A DNA stretch of 64,000 nucleotides from Rhodobacteraceae bacterium LNNU 3342 (GCA_008711135.1 VUAW01000010.1:1-64000); one strand, 5' to 3'; shown: positions 49,685-59,359, counted from the stretch's first letter. The notes: generated from the sequence alone by a model not told the origin. Numbers and translations are program-made.

Positions 49685-49716
49685 TTGGCCTGCTTAGCTG
49701 ATGTATCATAGGCCAA
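49685..49716. promoter_or_regulatory. Inverted repeat in the putR-putA spacer
   Basis: TTGGCCT (49685-49691) and AGGCCAA (49710-49716) are perfect 7-bp inverted arms 18 bp apart, just before the putA ribosome site. A candidate PutR operator. Confidence 0.5.
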
Positions 49717-49732
49717 ACAGCAGGAGCCCGCC

Positions 49733-52700
49733 ATGCCCCGTGACATGATGATGTCCCCCATCGACCGTATCCGCTACGCGGCTCTCGCAGACGAGGCGAC
49801 GCTTGTCCGTGACCTCGTGGAACAGGCTGCCCTTCCCGCACCTGCCCGGGCCGCCATCGTCGCGCGCGGCGCCAACTTGGTGCGCCGCATCCGCACCGGC
49901 GGCAAGCCGGGCCTGATGGAGGTCTTCCTTGCGGAATACGGGCTTTCCACCGACGAAGGCATTGCCCTGATGTGCCTGGCCGAGGCGCTGCTGCGCGTGC
50001 CAGATGCCGAAACCATGGACGCGTTGATCGAGGACAAGATCGCGCCTTCGGACTGGGGCCGCCACCTCGGCCATTCCGCATCCAGCCTTGTCAACGCCTC
50101 GACTTGGGCACTGATGCTGACGGGCAAGGTGCTGGACGACCGGCCGCCGGGGATGGCGGGCCACCTGCGCGGCGCGATCCGCCGCTTGGGCGAACCAGTG
50201 ATTCGCCACGCCGTGTCGCGCGCGATGAAGGAGATGGGCCGCCAGTTCGTGCTGGGCGAAACCATCGAGGGCGCCCTGAAACGCGCCCGCACGCTCGAAG
50301 CCCGTGGCTTTACTTATTCCTACGACATGCTAGGCGAAGCCGCCCGCACCGACGCTGACGCCCGCCGCTATCACAAAAGCTATTCCCAAGCGATCAGCGT
50401 CATTGCCAACGCCGCCACGTCGCGCGACATCCGCGAGAATCCCGGCATCTCGGTCAAGCTCTCGGCCCTGCATCCCCGCTATGAAATCGCCAAGCGCGAG
50501 CGCGTGATGGAGGAATTGGTGCCACGGCTTCGGTCGCTGGCGACGCAGGCGGCAACGGCCGGCCTCGGCTTCAACATCGACGCCGAAGAGGCCGATCGGC
50601 TGGAACTTTCGCTCGAAGTCATCGAGGCGGTGCTGCAAGACCCGGCCCTGCGCGGCTGGGACGGGTTCGGCGTGGTCGTTCAGGCCTATGGCCGCCGCGC
50701 TGGCGCGGTACTCGACTGGCTCCACGCGCTGGCGACGCGGCTGGACCGGCGCATCATGGTGCGACTGGTCAAAGGCGCCTACTGGGACGCTGAGATCAAG
50801 CGCGCCCAGGTCCTGGGCCTGCCAAGCTTCCCGGTCTTCACCCGCAAGCCCTCGACCGACGTAAGCTACATCGCCAATGCACGCAAGCTGCTGGGGATGA
50901 CCGACCGGATCTATCCGCAGTTCGCCACCCATAACGCCCATACCGTCGCCGCCATCCTTGAAATGGCAACCGACCGTTCAGCGTTCGAGTTCCAGCGCCT
51001 GCATGGCATGGGCGAACGCCTGCACTACATCGTCAAGACGGACGAGGACACGCGCTGCCGCATCTACGCCCCGGTCGGCGCGCATCGCGACCTGCTGGCC
51101 TATCTGGTCCGCCGGCTGCTGGAAAACGGTGCCAACTCCAGCTTCGTGAACCAAATCGTGGATGAAAACGTCCCAGCCGAAGTGGTCGCCGCCTGTCCCT
51201 TTGCCGAAGTCGAGGCGCTGGACAACATCCCGAACCCGGTGATCCGTCCGGGAACGGAGCTGTTCCCCGACCGGCGCAACTCGCGCGGGTTCGACATCAC
51301 CGATGCCGGCGATCTGGCAGACATCGAAGCGGCCCGGTCGCTGCACCGCACCACGCGGTTCCACGGGGCGCCGTTGATCGCCGGCCCCTTGACGGATGCG
51401 CCTTCGGTCGTGGCCATCAATCCGGCCGATCCTGCCGACAACGTGGGCGACGTCCGGAATGCCACGCCGGAAGACGTCGAAACTGCCCTGGCTGCCGCGC
51501 GCCGTTGGGAGGCCTCGCCGCAGGAACGGGCTGCCGTGCTGAACCGGGCCGCCAACCTTTACGAGGAACACTTCGGCCAGATCTTCGCGCTTCTTGCGCG
51601 GGAGGCAGGGAAGACGATGGCCGATGCCATCGGCGAGTTGCGGGAGGCGGTGGACTTCCTGCGCTTCTATGCAGCCGGGATTTCGAACCTGAACCAGCCC
51701 GCGCGCGGCATATTCGCCTGCATCAGCCCGTGGAACTTCCCGCTGGCCATCTTTACCGGCCAGATCGCGGCGGCGCTCGCGGCTGGAAACGGGGTTCTGG
51801 CAAAACCGGCGGAACAGACGCCGCTGATCGCGACGCTGGCCACCGGCCTCTTGCACCGTGCCGGCGTTCCGGTCGAATCGCTGCAACTTCTGCCGGGAGA
51901 CGGCGGCACGGTGGGCGCGCGGCTGACATCGGACCCGCGGGTGGATGGCGTCTGCTTCACCGGCTCGACCGACACGGCCCTGACGATCCGCCGCGCGATG
52001 GCCAAGCACCTGAAGCCCGGAGCATCGCTGATCGCGGAAACCGGCGGACTGAACGCGATGGTGGTGGACAGTACCGCCCTGCCCGAACAGGCGGTGCGGG
52101 ACATCCTTGCCAGCGCCTTCCAGTCAGCAGGCCAGCGCTGTTCGGCCCTGCGCTGCCTCTACGTGCAGGAAGACGTGGCGGATACCATCCTTGAGATGCT
52201 TCAGGGTGCCATGGATGAACAGGCGGTCGGCAATCCGTGGGATCTTGCCACCGACATCGGCCCAGTGATCGACAGCGAGGCTCAGGAAGGCATCCAGCGT
52301 CATATCGAGGCCGCGCGGGGCGAGGGGCGAGTTCTCAAGCAACTCGCCGCGCCGACGCAGGGGCACTTCGTTGCGCCGACGGTCATCCGCATCGGCGGGA
52401 TCTCTGACCTGAAACAGGAAATCTTTGGGCCAGTCCTGCATGTCGCGACCTTCCGGGCGTCCGAGATCGAAAAGGTCGTCGCGGACGTCAACGCCACTGG
52501 CTATGGCCTGACCTTCGGCATGCACAGCCGGATCGACGACCGGGTGCAGCACTTGGTCAGTCAACTGCGGGTCGGCAACATCTACGTCAACCGCAACCAG
52601 ATCGGGGCGATCGTGGGCAGTCAGCCCTTTGGGGGCGAGGGGCTTTCCGGCACCGGTCCCAAGGCTGGCGGCCACGACTACATGATCCGCTTCACCGCTA

Positions 52701-53176
52701 CACCTGCGCCCACGGCGGCACCCACTGCGGCAGCCCATTCGGATGCCGCTGCCGTGCAGGCCGCCCTCCGCACCTTGCGCCCGAAGGCCGAGGCCGTCGC
52801 GGTGCATGACCTGCCGGGACCGACGGGGGAATCAAACCGCTTGTCGCATTATCAGCGCGGTCCGTTCCTGTGCCTCGGCCCGGATTCAGAGGCGCAGAAG
52901 CGCGCGATCGAGCACTTGGGCGGCTTGGCCGTCATGGCACCCGGCCTTGCCCCCGAGACGCTCGTGGACCTGGAAGGTCTTGCCGGCGTCTTGTTCTGGG
53001 GGAGCGAGGACAGCGCGCGGGCCTATGGTCTTGCACTGTCGCGGCGGCAGGGGCCGATCCTGCCGCTGGTTACCGGGATGCCCGATCGCGGGCACGCGCT
53101 GACCGAACGGCATGTGTGCATTGATACCACGGCTTCGGGCGGAAACGCCCAGCTTCTGGCAGAGATGGGCGCCTGA
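49733..53176 (+). CDS. putA: Bifunctional proline dehydrogenase / glutamate-semialdehyde dehydrogenase
   Basis: A 1147-residue PutA. Residues ~70-480 form the FAD proline dehydrogenase barrel (GFTYSYDMLGEAARTDADARRY, ISVKLSALHPRYE, GFNIDAEEADRLELSLEVIEA, MVRLVKGAYWDAEIKRAQ). Residues ~570-1010 form the aldehyde dehydrogenase, with FACISPWNFPLAIFTGQ, the Glu motif IAETGGLNAM, and catalytic Cys803 (SAGQRCSALR). A C-terminal domain follows. There is no N-terminal ribbon-helix-helix, so regulation is by the divergent putR. It oxidises proline to glutamate at the inner membrane. The cysteine and Glu residues are present. Confidence 0.97.
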   Translation: MPRDMMMSPIDRIRYAALADEATLVRDLVEQAALPAPARAAIVARGANLVRRIRTGGKPGLMEVFLAEYGLSTDEGIALMCLAEALLRVPDAETMDALIEDKIAPSDWGRHLGHSASSLVNASTWALMLTGKVLDDRPPGMAGHLRGAIRRLGEPVIRHAVSRAMKEMGRQFVLGETIEGALKRARTLEARGFTYSYDMLGEAARTDADARRYHKSYSQAISVIANAATSRDIRENPGISVKLSALHPRYEIAKRERVMEELVPRLRSLATQAATAGLGFNIDAEEADRLELSLEVIEAVLQDPALRGWDGFGVVVQAYGRRAGAVLDWLHALATRLDRRIMVRLVKGAYWDAEIKRAQVLGLPSFPVFTRKPSTDVSYIANARKLLGMTDRIYPQFATHNAHTVAAILEMATDRSAFEFQRLHGMGERLHYIVKTDEDTRCRIYAPVGAHRDLLAYLVRRLLENGANSSFVNQIVDENVPAEVVAACPFAEVEALDNIPNPVIRPGTELFPDRRNSRGFDITDAGDLADIEAARSLHRTTRFHGAPLIAGPLTDAPSVVAINPADPADNVGDVRNATPEDVETALAAARRWEASPQERAAVLNRAANLYEEHFGQIFALLAREAGKTMADAIGELREAVDFLRFYAAGISNLNQPARGIFACISPWNFPLAIFTGQIAAALAAGNGVLAKPAEQTPLIATLATGLLHRAGVPVESLQLLPGDGGTVGARLTSDPRVDGVCFTGSTDTALTIRRAMAKHLKPGASLIAETGGLNAMVVDSTALPEQAVRDILASAFQSAGQRCSALRCLYVQEDVADTILEMLQGAMDEQAVGNPWDLATDIGPVIDSEAQEGIQRHIEAARGEGRVLKQLAAPTQGHFVAPTVIRIGGISDLKQEIFGPVLHVATFRASEIEKVVADVNATGYGLTFGMHSRIDDRVQHLVSQLRVGNIYVNRNQIGAIVGSQPFGGEGLSGTGPKAGGHDYMIRFTATPAPTAAPTAAAHSDAAAVQAALRTLRPKAEAVAVHDLPGPTGESNRLSHYQRGPFLCLGPDSEAQKRAIEHLGGLAVMAPGLAPETLVDLEGLAGVLFWGSEDSARAYGLALSRRQGPILPLVTGMPDRGHALTERHVCIDTTASGGNAQLLAEMGA

Positions 53177-53214
53177 TGCCTTGACGGGGCATCGCGGATC
53201 GGGATGCTGAAGGC

Positions 53215-53955
53215 ATGTTCCCGATCCGCGACCACAACCCGTCCCAAAAGACGCCGTTCGTTACCTGGTCGCTGATCGCGATCAACGTACTGGTGTTCCT
53301 GTCCTATCAGCCACTGTTCGGCGACGACCGGGCGCTGATGATCTTTTTCCTGCGCTGGGGAATGGTGCCGCAGTTGCTGAGCCAGGGCCACGGCGACTGG
53401 AGCACGGTCGTCACCTCGATGTTCCTGCACGGGGGCTGGCTGCACCTGATCGGAAACATGCTGTTCCTGTGGATCTTTGGCGACAACATGGAGGAAGAGT
53501 TCGGCCATCTCGGCTTCCTGCTCTTCTACCTGGCCAGCGGCGCAGGTGCGGCGATCTGGCAATATGCGACGGCGCCGTGGTCACCGGTCCCAATGGTGGG
53601 TGCATCAGGGGCGATCGCCGGCGTGATGGGGGGCTACCTGCTGCTGTTTCCCCGGGCGCGGGTCGATATCCTGTTCATCTTCATCATCTTTTTCCGAATC
53701 TTCACGGTCCCGGCCTGGGGAATGCTGGGTGTCTGGTTCGGGCTTCAGCTGATGAACGGACTTCTGTCCGATGCGGCCGCCGGCGGTGTGGCCTATTGGG
53801 CCCATGCCGGCGGTTTCATCGTTGGGCTGGTCCTGACGCTGCCCCTCTGGCTGCGCCGGGGCGGTCCCGCCTTCTGGAGCAGGACCCATGGGCATCCGCC
53901 CCATCCGGAGGCGAAGTATGGCAAGTCGTCGTTCCCGACGATCCGACGGCGTTAA
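53215..53955 (+). CDS. Rhomboid-family intramembrane serine protease
   Basis: A 246-residue membrane protein with six or seven helices. The catalytic dyad is Ser131 (GASGAIAG) and His197 (WAHAGGF). FLHGGWLHLIGNMLFLWIFGDN is the conserved first periplasmic/membrane segment. It cleaves membrane proteins within the bilayer; the substrate is unknown. It begins 39 bp after putA and may be co-transcribed. Its end overlaps the convergent phosphatase gene by 4 bp. Confidence 0.93.
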   Translation: MFPIRDHNPSQKTPFVTWSLIAINVLVFLSYQPLFGDDRALMIFFLRWGMVPQLLSQGHGDWSTVVTSMFLHGGWLHLIGNMLFLWIFGDNMEEEFGHLGFLLFYLASGAGAAIWQYATAPWSPVPMVGASGAIAGVMGGYLLLFPRARVDILFIFIIFFRIFTVPAWGMLGVWFGLQLMNGLLSDAAAGGVAYWAHAGGFIVGLVLTLPLWLRRGGPAFWSRTHGHPPHPEAKYGKSSFPTIRRR

Positions 53956-54740
53956 CCTTCGCGGATCACCTTGGCGAAGGGACTGAATATCTGGTCATTC
54001 GCCGCGATCACCGCGCCCTTTTCCAGGATGTCATAGCCTTCGCGCACTGGCCCGATCAACCCGCCCGCCTCGCGCACCAGAAGCAGGCCCGCGGCCATGT
54101 CCCAGGCGTTCAGTTCACGTTCCCAGTAGCCGTCATAACGGCCAGCCGCCACATAGGCGAGGTCGAGCGCCGCGGCACCCCAACGCCGCACACCCGCGCA
54201 GGCCGGCATAAGCCGCGCCAGGTCCTGGAGCGTCGCGGGCAGCGTCGCCTTGCCGGCAAAGGGCACGCCCGTGGCAAAGATACACTCTATCATGCTGCGC
54301 CGGCCCGACACGCGCAGGCGGCTTTCGTTCATCCAGGCGCCCGCGCCCTTCTCGGCCCAGAACATCTCGTCCTTGGCAGGGTCAAAGACGACGGCGGAAA
54401 CGATCTCACCCTTGTGCTCCAGCGCGATGGAAACTGCCCAGTGAGGCAGGCCGTGCAGGAAGTTCGTGGTCCCGTCCAGCGGATCGACGATCCAGCGGCG
54501 CGTCGGGTCGGCACCGGCGGCGGCCCCGGTTTCCTCGCCCAGCCAGCCATAGGTCGGGCGGGCGCCCATCAGTTCGTCCCGGATGATCTTTTCTGCGGCG
54601 GTATCGGCGCGGCTGACAAAGTCGCCGGCGCCCTTCATCGAGACCTGGAGGTTCTCGACCTCGCGGAAGTCCTTGACCAGCGAGCGTCCGGCCTTGCGCG
54701 CGGCCTTGATCATGATGTTGAGGTTAGCACTGCCTTGCAT
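53952..54740 (-). CDS. suhB: Inositol monophosphatase family protein
   Basis: A 262-residue Mg-dependent, Li-sensitive phosphatase. The metal-binding motif WIVDPLDGTTNFLHGLPHWAV, the upstream GEETG (Glu ligand) and the C-terminal WDMAAGLLLVREAGG are complete. It acts on inositol phosphate or related sugar phosphates (SuhB in many bacteria also aids rRNA antitermination). It lies tail-to-tail with the rhomboid gene. Confidence 0.92.
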   Translation of the reverse strand: MQGSANLNIMIKAARKAGRSLVKDFREVENLQVSMKGAGDFVSRADTAAEKIIRDELMGARPTYGWLGEETGAAAGADPTRRWIVDPLDGTTNFLHGLPHWAVSIALEHKGEIVSAVVFDPAKDEMFWAEKGAGAWMNESRLRVSGRRSMIECIFATGVPFAGKATLPATLQDLARLMPACAGVRRWGAAALDLAYVAAGRYDGYWERELNAWDMAAGLLLVREAGGLIGPVREGYDILEKGAVIAANDQIFSPFAKVIREG

Positions 54741-54824
54741 CGGGCCCTCCTGTTCAATCCGCGCGTATACGCAGCCGGGCGCGGGATTCCAAGAGAAACT
54801 GCGCCGGATTCGGACACAGCCGCG

Positions 54825-55736
54825 TCAATCGCGTTGAAGCTTCACCGGTTCCGTCCGGGCCAGCCGCAGCACATGGGCCATGAAGGGCTTGGAGGCATCC
54901 TCGATCCGCGTGGCGCCGTAAAGACGCTTGGTCACGCCCTTTGCCGTCAGCGGTCGCGTGACGTAGTCCGAATTGTACCGAACCTGCCGAACCACCCAGT
55001 CGGGCAGCACCGCCACGCCTCGGTTCGCCGCAACCAGCATCAGGATCACTGCCGTCAGCTCCACCTGCCGTACGGCCCGCGGTTCGACCCGCGCCGGCGT
55101 CAGCAGTTCGGTAAAGACATCCAGCCGCGATCGGTCGACAGGGTAAGTAATCAGCAGTTCATCGCGCAGATCCTCCGCCTCGATGAACGGACGTTCTGCC
55201 AGGGGATTCTGGCTGGAGGCGACGAAGACAGGTTCATAATCGAACAGCGGCGTGAACTGGATGCCCGGCAGATCCTCCGGGTCCGAGGAGACCACCAGAT
55301 CTACCTCCTCGCGCACAAGTGCGGGTAGCGCGCCAAAGGCAAGCCCCGGACGAATGTCCACATCCACGTCCGGCCAAGCATGGCGGAACTGCTCCAGCAC
55401 CGGGAACAGCCATTCAAAACAGGCGTGGCATTCGATGGCGATGTGCAGCCGCCCGGTCTTGCCGGACTTGAGCGCGCGGAAATCCTCTTCCAGCGACTCG
55501 ATCTCGGGCAGGATGCGCTCGGCCAGCCGCAGCAGCCTCTGTCCCGCCGCCGATAGCCGCAACGGCTTGGACCGGCGCACGAAAAGCTCCACCCCGACCT
55601 GATCCTCAAGACCTTTCACCTGATGCGAAAGCGCCGACTGCGTCATGTTCAACTGGTCTGCTGCCCGCGCGAGGCCGCCGGCCTCATGGATGGCGCGAAT
55701 GGTCCGCAGGTGGCGAAACTCGAGGTGCATCTTCAA
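54825..55736 (-). CDS. metR: LysR-type regulator MetR
   Basis: A 303-residue LysR protein. The DNA-binding domain is FRHLRTIRAIHEAGGLARAADQLNMTQSALSHQVKGLEDQVGVELF (in outline, residues ~5-50). The effector domain follows (GRLHIAIECHACFEWLFPVL) and is the MetR subgroup type that binds homocysteine. It is divergent from metF, with an exact MetR box in the spacer. It activates methionine synthesis genes. Confidence 0.9.
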   Translation of the reverse strand: MKMHLEFRHLRTIRAIHEAGGLARAADQLNMTQSALSHQVKGLEDQVGVELFVRRSKPLRLSAAGQRLLRLAERILPEIESLEEDFRALKSGKTGRLHIAIECHACFEWLFPVLEQFRHAWPDVDVDIRPGLAFGALPALVREEVDLVVSSDPEDLPGIQFTPLFDYEPVFVASSQNPLAERPFIEAEDLRDELLITYPVDRSRLDVFTELLTPARVEPRAVRQVELTAVILMLVAANRGVAVLPDWVVRQVRYNSDYVTRPLTAKGVTKRLYGATRIEDASKPFMAHVLRLARTEPVKLQRD

Positions 55737-55763
55737 TCTGGCTCATATTCATCTTGAGAACTA

Positions 55764-55776
55764 TGAATTTGTTTCA
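55764..55776. promoter_or_regulatory. MetR box between metR and metF
   Basis: TGAATTTGTTTCA matches the MetR consensus TGAA-N5-TTCA exactly and lies in the divergent metR/metF spacer, 45 bp before metF. Confidence 0.75.
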
Positions 55777-55820
55777 CGAAATGCTGCGTGCGACAAGGGG
55801 ACAACAGCAGGAGTTGTCCC

Positions 55821-56687
55821 ATGTCCACGCCGCGTATCTCGTTCGAGTTCTTCCCGCCCCAGACGCTGGAAGCCAGCTTTCGCCTGTGGGAAACGGTGCA
55901 GATGCTGGCGCCGCTGAAGCCATCCTTTGTTTCGGTCACCTATGGCGCGGGCGGCACCACCCGCAAGCTGACCCATGACGCCGTAACCACCATCGGTCGC
56001 AACTTCGGCCTGAACGTCGCGGCGCACCTGACATGCGTGGATGCGACCAAGGGAGAAACACTTTCTATCGCCGAGTCCTATGCCGCAGCCGGTGTCACGG
56101 AAATCGTCGCACTGCGCGGGGATGCACCCAAGGGGGCCGCGCGCTTCACACCGCACCCGGAAGGTTTTGCCGACTCGCTCGAACTGATCGCGTCGCTGGC
56201 GGACACCGGCCGCTTTACGCTGCGCGTCGGCGCCTACCCCGAACCGCACCCCGAGGCCGCGCATCCGCTGTCGGACGTGCTCTGGCTCAAGCGCAAGATC
56301 GACGCCGGCGCTCATTCCGCCATCACGCAGTTCTTCTTTGAGGCCGAGACCTTCCTGCGGTTCCGCGACGCCTGCGCGGACGAAGGTATCGCGGCGCCCA
56401 TCATCCCCGGCATCCTGCCGATCGAGAACTGGGACGGGGTCAAGCGCTTTGCCGCCCGCTGCGGTACGCAGGTGCCCCAGTGGCTCGACGATGCCTTTGC
56501 TGCGGCCAAGCGCGACGGGCGCGAGGATCTGCTGGCCAGCGCTCTTTGCACCGAACTTTGCGACACGCTGATCCAGGAAGGGGTGAGGGATTTGCATTTC
56601 TACACTCTGAACCGCCCCCAACTGACCCGGGACGTCTGTCATGCCTTGGGCGTGGTGCCAGAGGTGGTTCTGGAAAACGTCGCCTGA
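55821..56687 (+). CDS. metF: Methylenetetrahydrofolate reductase
   Basis: A 288-residue FAD enzyme; start MSTPRISFEFFPPQTLEAS. The N-terminal FEFFPP motif, SVTYGAGGTTRKLT, ALRGDAPKG (FAD/folate contacts) and HSAITQFFFEAETFLRFRDAC are all present. It reduces 5,10-methylene-THF to 5-methyl-THF, giving the methyl group for methionine. It is divergent from metR. Confidence 0.96.
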   Translation: MSTPRISFEFFPPQTLEASFRLWETVQMLAPLKPSFVSVTYGAGGTTRKLTHDAVTTIGRNFGLNVAAHLTCVDATKGETLSIAESYAAAGVTEIVALRGDAPKGAARFTPHPEGFADSLELIASLADTGRFTLRVGAYPEPHPEAAHPLSDVLWLKRKIDAGAHSAITQFFFEAETFLRFRDACADEGIAAPIIPGILPIENWDGVKRFAARCGTQVPQWLDDAFAAAKRDGREDLLASALCTELCDTLIQEGVRDLHFYTLNRPQLTRDVCHALGVVPEVVLENVA

Positions 56688-56742
56688 CCGTTGCGCCTGC
56701 CCTGCCCCCTCGCTAGCCTTCGCTGCAGCAAGGGGGGCAGGA

Positions 56743-57228
56743 ATGGACGGACAATTCGTAGCAACGCGGCCAGAAGAACAGATCTCGCGCGACAGGCTCT
56801 TGTCGATGTCAGGGCTGGAGGCGATGCAGGAAATGCTCGCCGGCGGGATGGCACTCCCGACCATTTCGGGATTGCTGAACTACCGGCTGCACAGCGTCGA
56901 ACAGGATCGCGTGGCTTTCCGCGGGGCCGCGCGTTTTGCCCACACCAACCCCTTCGGGACAGTGCATGGCGGCTGGTACGGCACGGTTCTAGACAGCGCC
57001 ATGGGCTGCGCGGTGATGACACGCGTGCCGAAAGGCTTCTGGTACACAACGCTCGAATACAAGGTGAACATCACCCGCGCCCTGCCGATCGACATGCCGA
57101 TCGAGGCTGTGGGCACCGTTCTTCACGCCGGGCGATCCACGGCGGTGGCAGAGGCGGCGATCCGCGGACTGGATGACGGGCGACTTTATGCCTCGGCCAC
57201 GACGACCTGCATCATCCTGGAAGGATAA
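56743..57228 (+). CDS. PaaI-type hotdog thioesterase
   Basis: A 161-residue hotdog-fold protein. RFAHTNPFGTVHGGWYGTVLDSAMGCAVM is the PaaI signature with HGG and catalytic Asp, and GFWYTTLEYKVNITRAL is the following strand. It hydrolyses acyl- or phenylacetyl-CoA-like thioesters; substrate unknown. It starts behind GGGGGGCAGGA, 55 bp after metF. Confidence 0.88.
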   Translation: MDGQFVATRPEEQISRDRLLSMSGLEAMQEMLAGGMALPTISGLLNYRLHSVEQDRVAFRGAARFAHTNPFGTVHGGWYGTVLDSAMGCAVMTRVPKGFWYTTLEYKVNITRALPIDMPIEAVGTVLHAGRSTAVAEAAIRGLDDGRLYASATTTCIILEG

Positions 57229-57246
57229 GGGCCGTTCCAGATGGCA

Positions 57247-57272
57247 AAAGGCGCAGCCGCAGCCGCGCCTTT
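57247..57272. terminator. Bidirectional terminator between thioesterase and ornithine decarboxylase genes
   Basis: AAAGGCGC and GCGCCTTT form an 8-bp stem with a 10-nt loop and A/T-rich feet, between the two convergent genes. It can stop transcription from both sides. Confidence 0.7.
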
Positions 57273-57293
57273 CATCTACCAGCGGGTCGGTGC

Positions 57294-58439
57294 TCAGCCG
57301 CGCAGCGACAGTGCGGTGACGATGCTCAGGTCGCCGAAGCCGTTGAACCGAGTGTTCGTTGCGACCGAATAGGCGCCCAGCCCGTGGAACAGGACGAAAT
57401 CACCCTCTTCCATGTCCGCCGGCAGCGACAATTCACCGGGCAGCCGGTCGACACTGTCGCAGGTCGGGCCAAAGATGATCCGCATCTGGCCTTCGCCGAT
57501 ACGCAGTTCGCCTTCCCGGCTGCGAACCTCCATCCGATCGATTGCACCGATCAGCGGCAGTTCCGCCAGCGCGCCATAGATGCCGTCGGTCAGGAACACA
57601 TGCTCGTCGTCACGGATGCCGCGGACGCGGGTCGCCAGCGTGAAGGCATCGGCCACCAGACCGCGGCCCGGCTCACACACCAGCGCCGGACGGTTGTCAC
57701 CGAAGGCTTCGGTCGCCACACGGTCGATCAGCGCAAAGATCGCCTCCAGTTGCGGTGCCACCCCGTTCAGGCGGTGCGAGGGAAAGCCGCCGCCCACGTT
57801 GAGCCGCGCGATCTTCACGCCCGCCTCGGACGCGATCTGCGCCGCGGTGCGGATGTAGGCGTCCCATGCCGACGCATCGGTGCACTGCGTGCCGGGGTGG
57901 AAGGTCAGCGACGGGATGAAGCCCGCCTCTGCGACCTCGCGCAGCAGCGTGATCGCCTTCTCCACCGTCGCGCCGAACTTGGCGCCAAAGTCATAGGCAG
58001 CGCCCTTGACCGGCAGCTTGAAGCGGACGGAAATCTCCTTGCCAGCGGCGGGCACCATCTCGATCAGCTTGGCCAGTTCCGAATGGCTGTCGACTGAATA
58101 GCTGTCCACGTCGGCTTCCACCGCGACGGCGATCTCGGCGCGCGACCGGACGGGATTATTGTAGTGCAGGGCCGCTTCGGGTGCGATGCGGCGGATCAGG
58201 CGGATCTCCTCAGGCGAGGCAACGTCATAGCCGCGCACGCCGGCCGCGGCGAGGTTCTCGATCACCACGTCGGCGGGGTTCGACTTGACGGCATAGGTCA
58301 CCAGACCCGGAAAGCCATCAAGGAACCGGCGCGCGGTCGCCTGAAGGACGCAGGGCGCAAAGAACATCACCGGCGCGTCGCTGTCGTGGATACGGAGGAA
58401 TTCGGACGGTCGCGTCCAGATCGTTTTCGAGAGCCCCAT
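57294..58439 (-). CDS. Type III PLP-dependent ornithine/lysine decarboxylase
   Basis: A 381-residue enzyme; start MGLSKTIWTRPSEFLRIH (58439). The PLP lysine is in TYAVKSNP (Lys52), FHPGTQC and NVGGGFPSHR are cofactor loops, and the catalytic Cys327 is in GPTCDSVDRL. It is an alanine-racemase-fold (group IV) decarboxylase like eukaryotic ODC, making putrescine or cadaverine. It is divergent from an AsnC-type regulator (58659). Confidence 0.94.
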   Translation of the reverse strand: MGLSKTIWTRPSEFLRIHDSDAPVMFFAPCVLQATARRFLDGFPGLVTYAVKSNPADVVIENLAAAGVRGYDVASPEEIRLIRRIAPEAALHYNNPVRSRAEIAVAVEADVDSYSVDSHSELAKLIEMVPAAGKEISVRFKLPVKGAAYDFGAKFGATVEKAITLLREVAEAGFIPSLTFHPGTQCTDASAWDAYIRTAAQIASEAGVKIARLNVGGGFPSHRLNGVAPQLEAIFALIDRVATEAFGDNRPALVCEPGRGLVADAFTLATRVRGIRDDEHVFLTDGIYGALAELPLIGAIDRMEVRSREGELRIGEGQMRIIFGPTCDSVDRLPGELSLPADMEEGDFVLFHGLGAYSVATNTRFNGFGDLSIVTALSLRG

Positions 58440-58658
58440 CGGCGTGTTCCTTTCATTCTGCCAACAGAGCGCAGCCTGACCCCATCCTGGCACGACCAGT
58501 TCGGAGCCGCTTACGCGTTCTACCAAACCAGGCCAGGTGCGTATGAGCCGCCCTTTTCCTGAAAACGAGACCGCGCATATGGGACACATTTTCCCCAAGA
58601 GGAAGAGTTGTTCTGCCAGAAAAAGCAGTCATAGTGACGAAAACATCGGCATTTTGAC

Positions 58659-59090
58659 ATGGACGATCTGGATCACGCAATTCTCGCCCAGTTGGCGGCT
58701 GACGCCCGGATTTCGGTGGCGGTCCTGTCGCGCCGGCTCAAGGTCGCGCGTTCGACCGTCCAGGCGCGGATCGAACGGCTGGAAGCCACGGGAATCATTG
58801 CGGGATACACGGTAAAGCTGGGCGACAAGGCGCGGCAGGGACGCATTCGCGCATCCGTCCTGCTGACGATTGAGCCGCGCGCGCAGGCGAATGTCCTGAC
58901 GCGACTCAGGGCGCTGCCGCAGGTTGAAAAGGTGCATACCACCAGCGGCCGTGTGGATCTTCTGCTGCAGGTGGTCGCCACGACAACCGCGGCATTGGAC
59001 GATGTTCTGGACGCGGTCGGCACGATCCCCGGCGTCAGGTCATCCGAAAGCCTGATCCACCTGTCGACCAAGTTCGACCGCGCCGATTAG
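58659..59090 (+). CDS. Lrp/AsnC-family regulator
   Basis: A 143-residue protein. The helix-turn-helix is LAADARISVAVLSRRLKVARSTVQARIERLEATGII; the RAM domain follows (VLLTIEPRAQANVLTRLRALP, TTSGRVDLLLQVVATTTAALDDVLD). It is divergent from the decarboxylase gene (220-bp spacer) and is a plausible regulator of it. Confidence 0.9.
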   Translation: MDDLDHAILAQLAADARISVAVLSRRLKVARSTVQARIERLEATGIIAGYTVKLGDKARQGRIRASVLLTIEPRAQANVLTRLRALPQVEKVHTTSGRVDLLLQVVATTTAALDDVLDAVGTIPGVRSSESLIHLSTKFDRAD

Positions 59091-59152
59091 CCCTTAACCA
59101 AACCTTAGGTCTTTGATCCGCATGCTAATCCGGCACATGGACGGAGCAGACC

Positions 59153-59359
59153 TTGCGTTACGACAAACCCCTGACCCTGCCCAAGGACGGGCGCCACGGC
59201 GGCTCGCTGAGCGCGAACTACCATGAATACGGTCTTGCTGCGCAGGATGAGGACGAAGGCGAAGAAGCGGTGCAGCTTTCGCCCCGGCGCTTCGCAGTCT
59301 TTGCCGCGCTGGCATTTCTGCCCGCACTTGTGCTGTTACTGTCCCGCAGCTTTGGATGA
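59153..59359 (+). CDS. Small membrane-anchored protein, 68 aa
   Basis: TTG start. The N-terminal ~45 residues are soluble, acidic (QDEDEGEEAV). The C-terminal ~25 residues form one membrane helix (FAVFAALAFLPALVLLLSRSF). A tail-anchored small protein of Rhodobacteraceae; function not recognised. It lies between the AsnC gene and valS. Confidence 0.6.
   Translation: MRYDKPLTLPKDGRHGGSLSANYHEYGLAAQDEDEGEEAVQLSPRRFAVFAALAFLPALVLLLSRSFG

Noticed and set aside
53469-55328. 619-codon plus-strand open frame
   Set aside because: It crosses the rhomboid, phosphatase and metR genes in a wrong frame; composition is non-coding.
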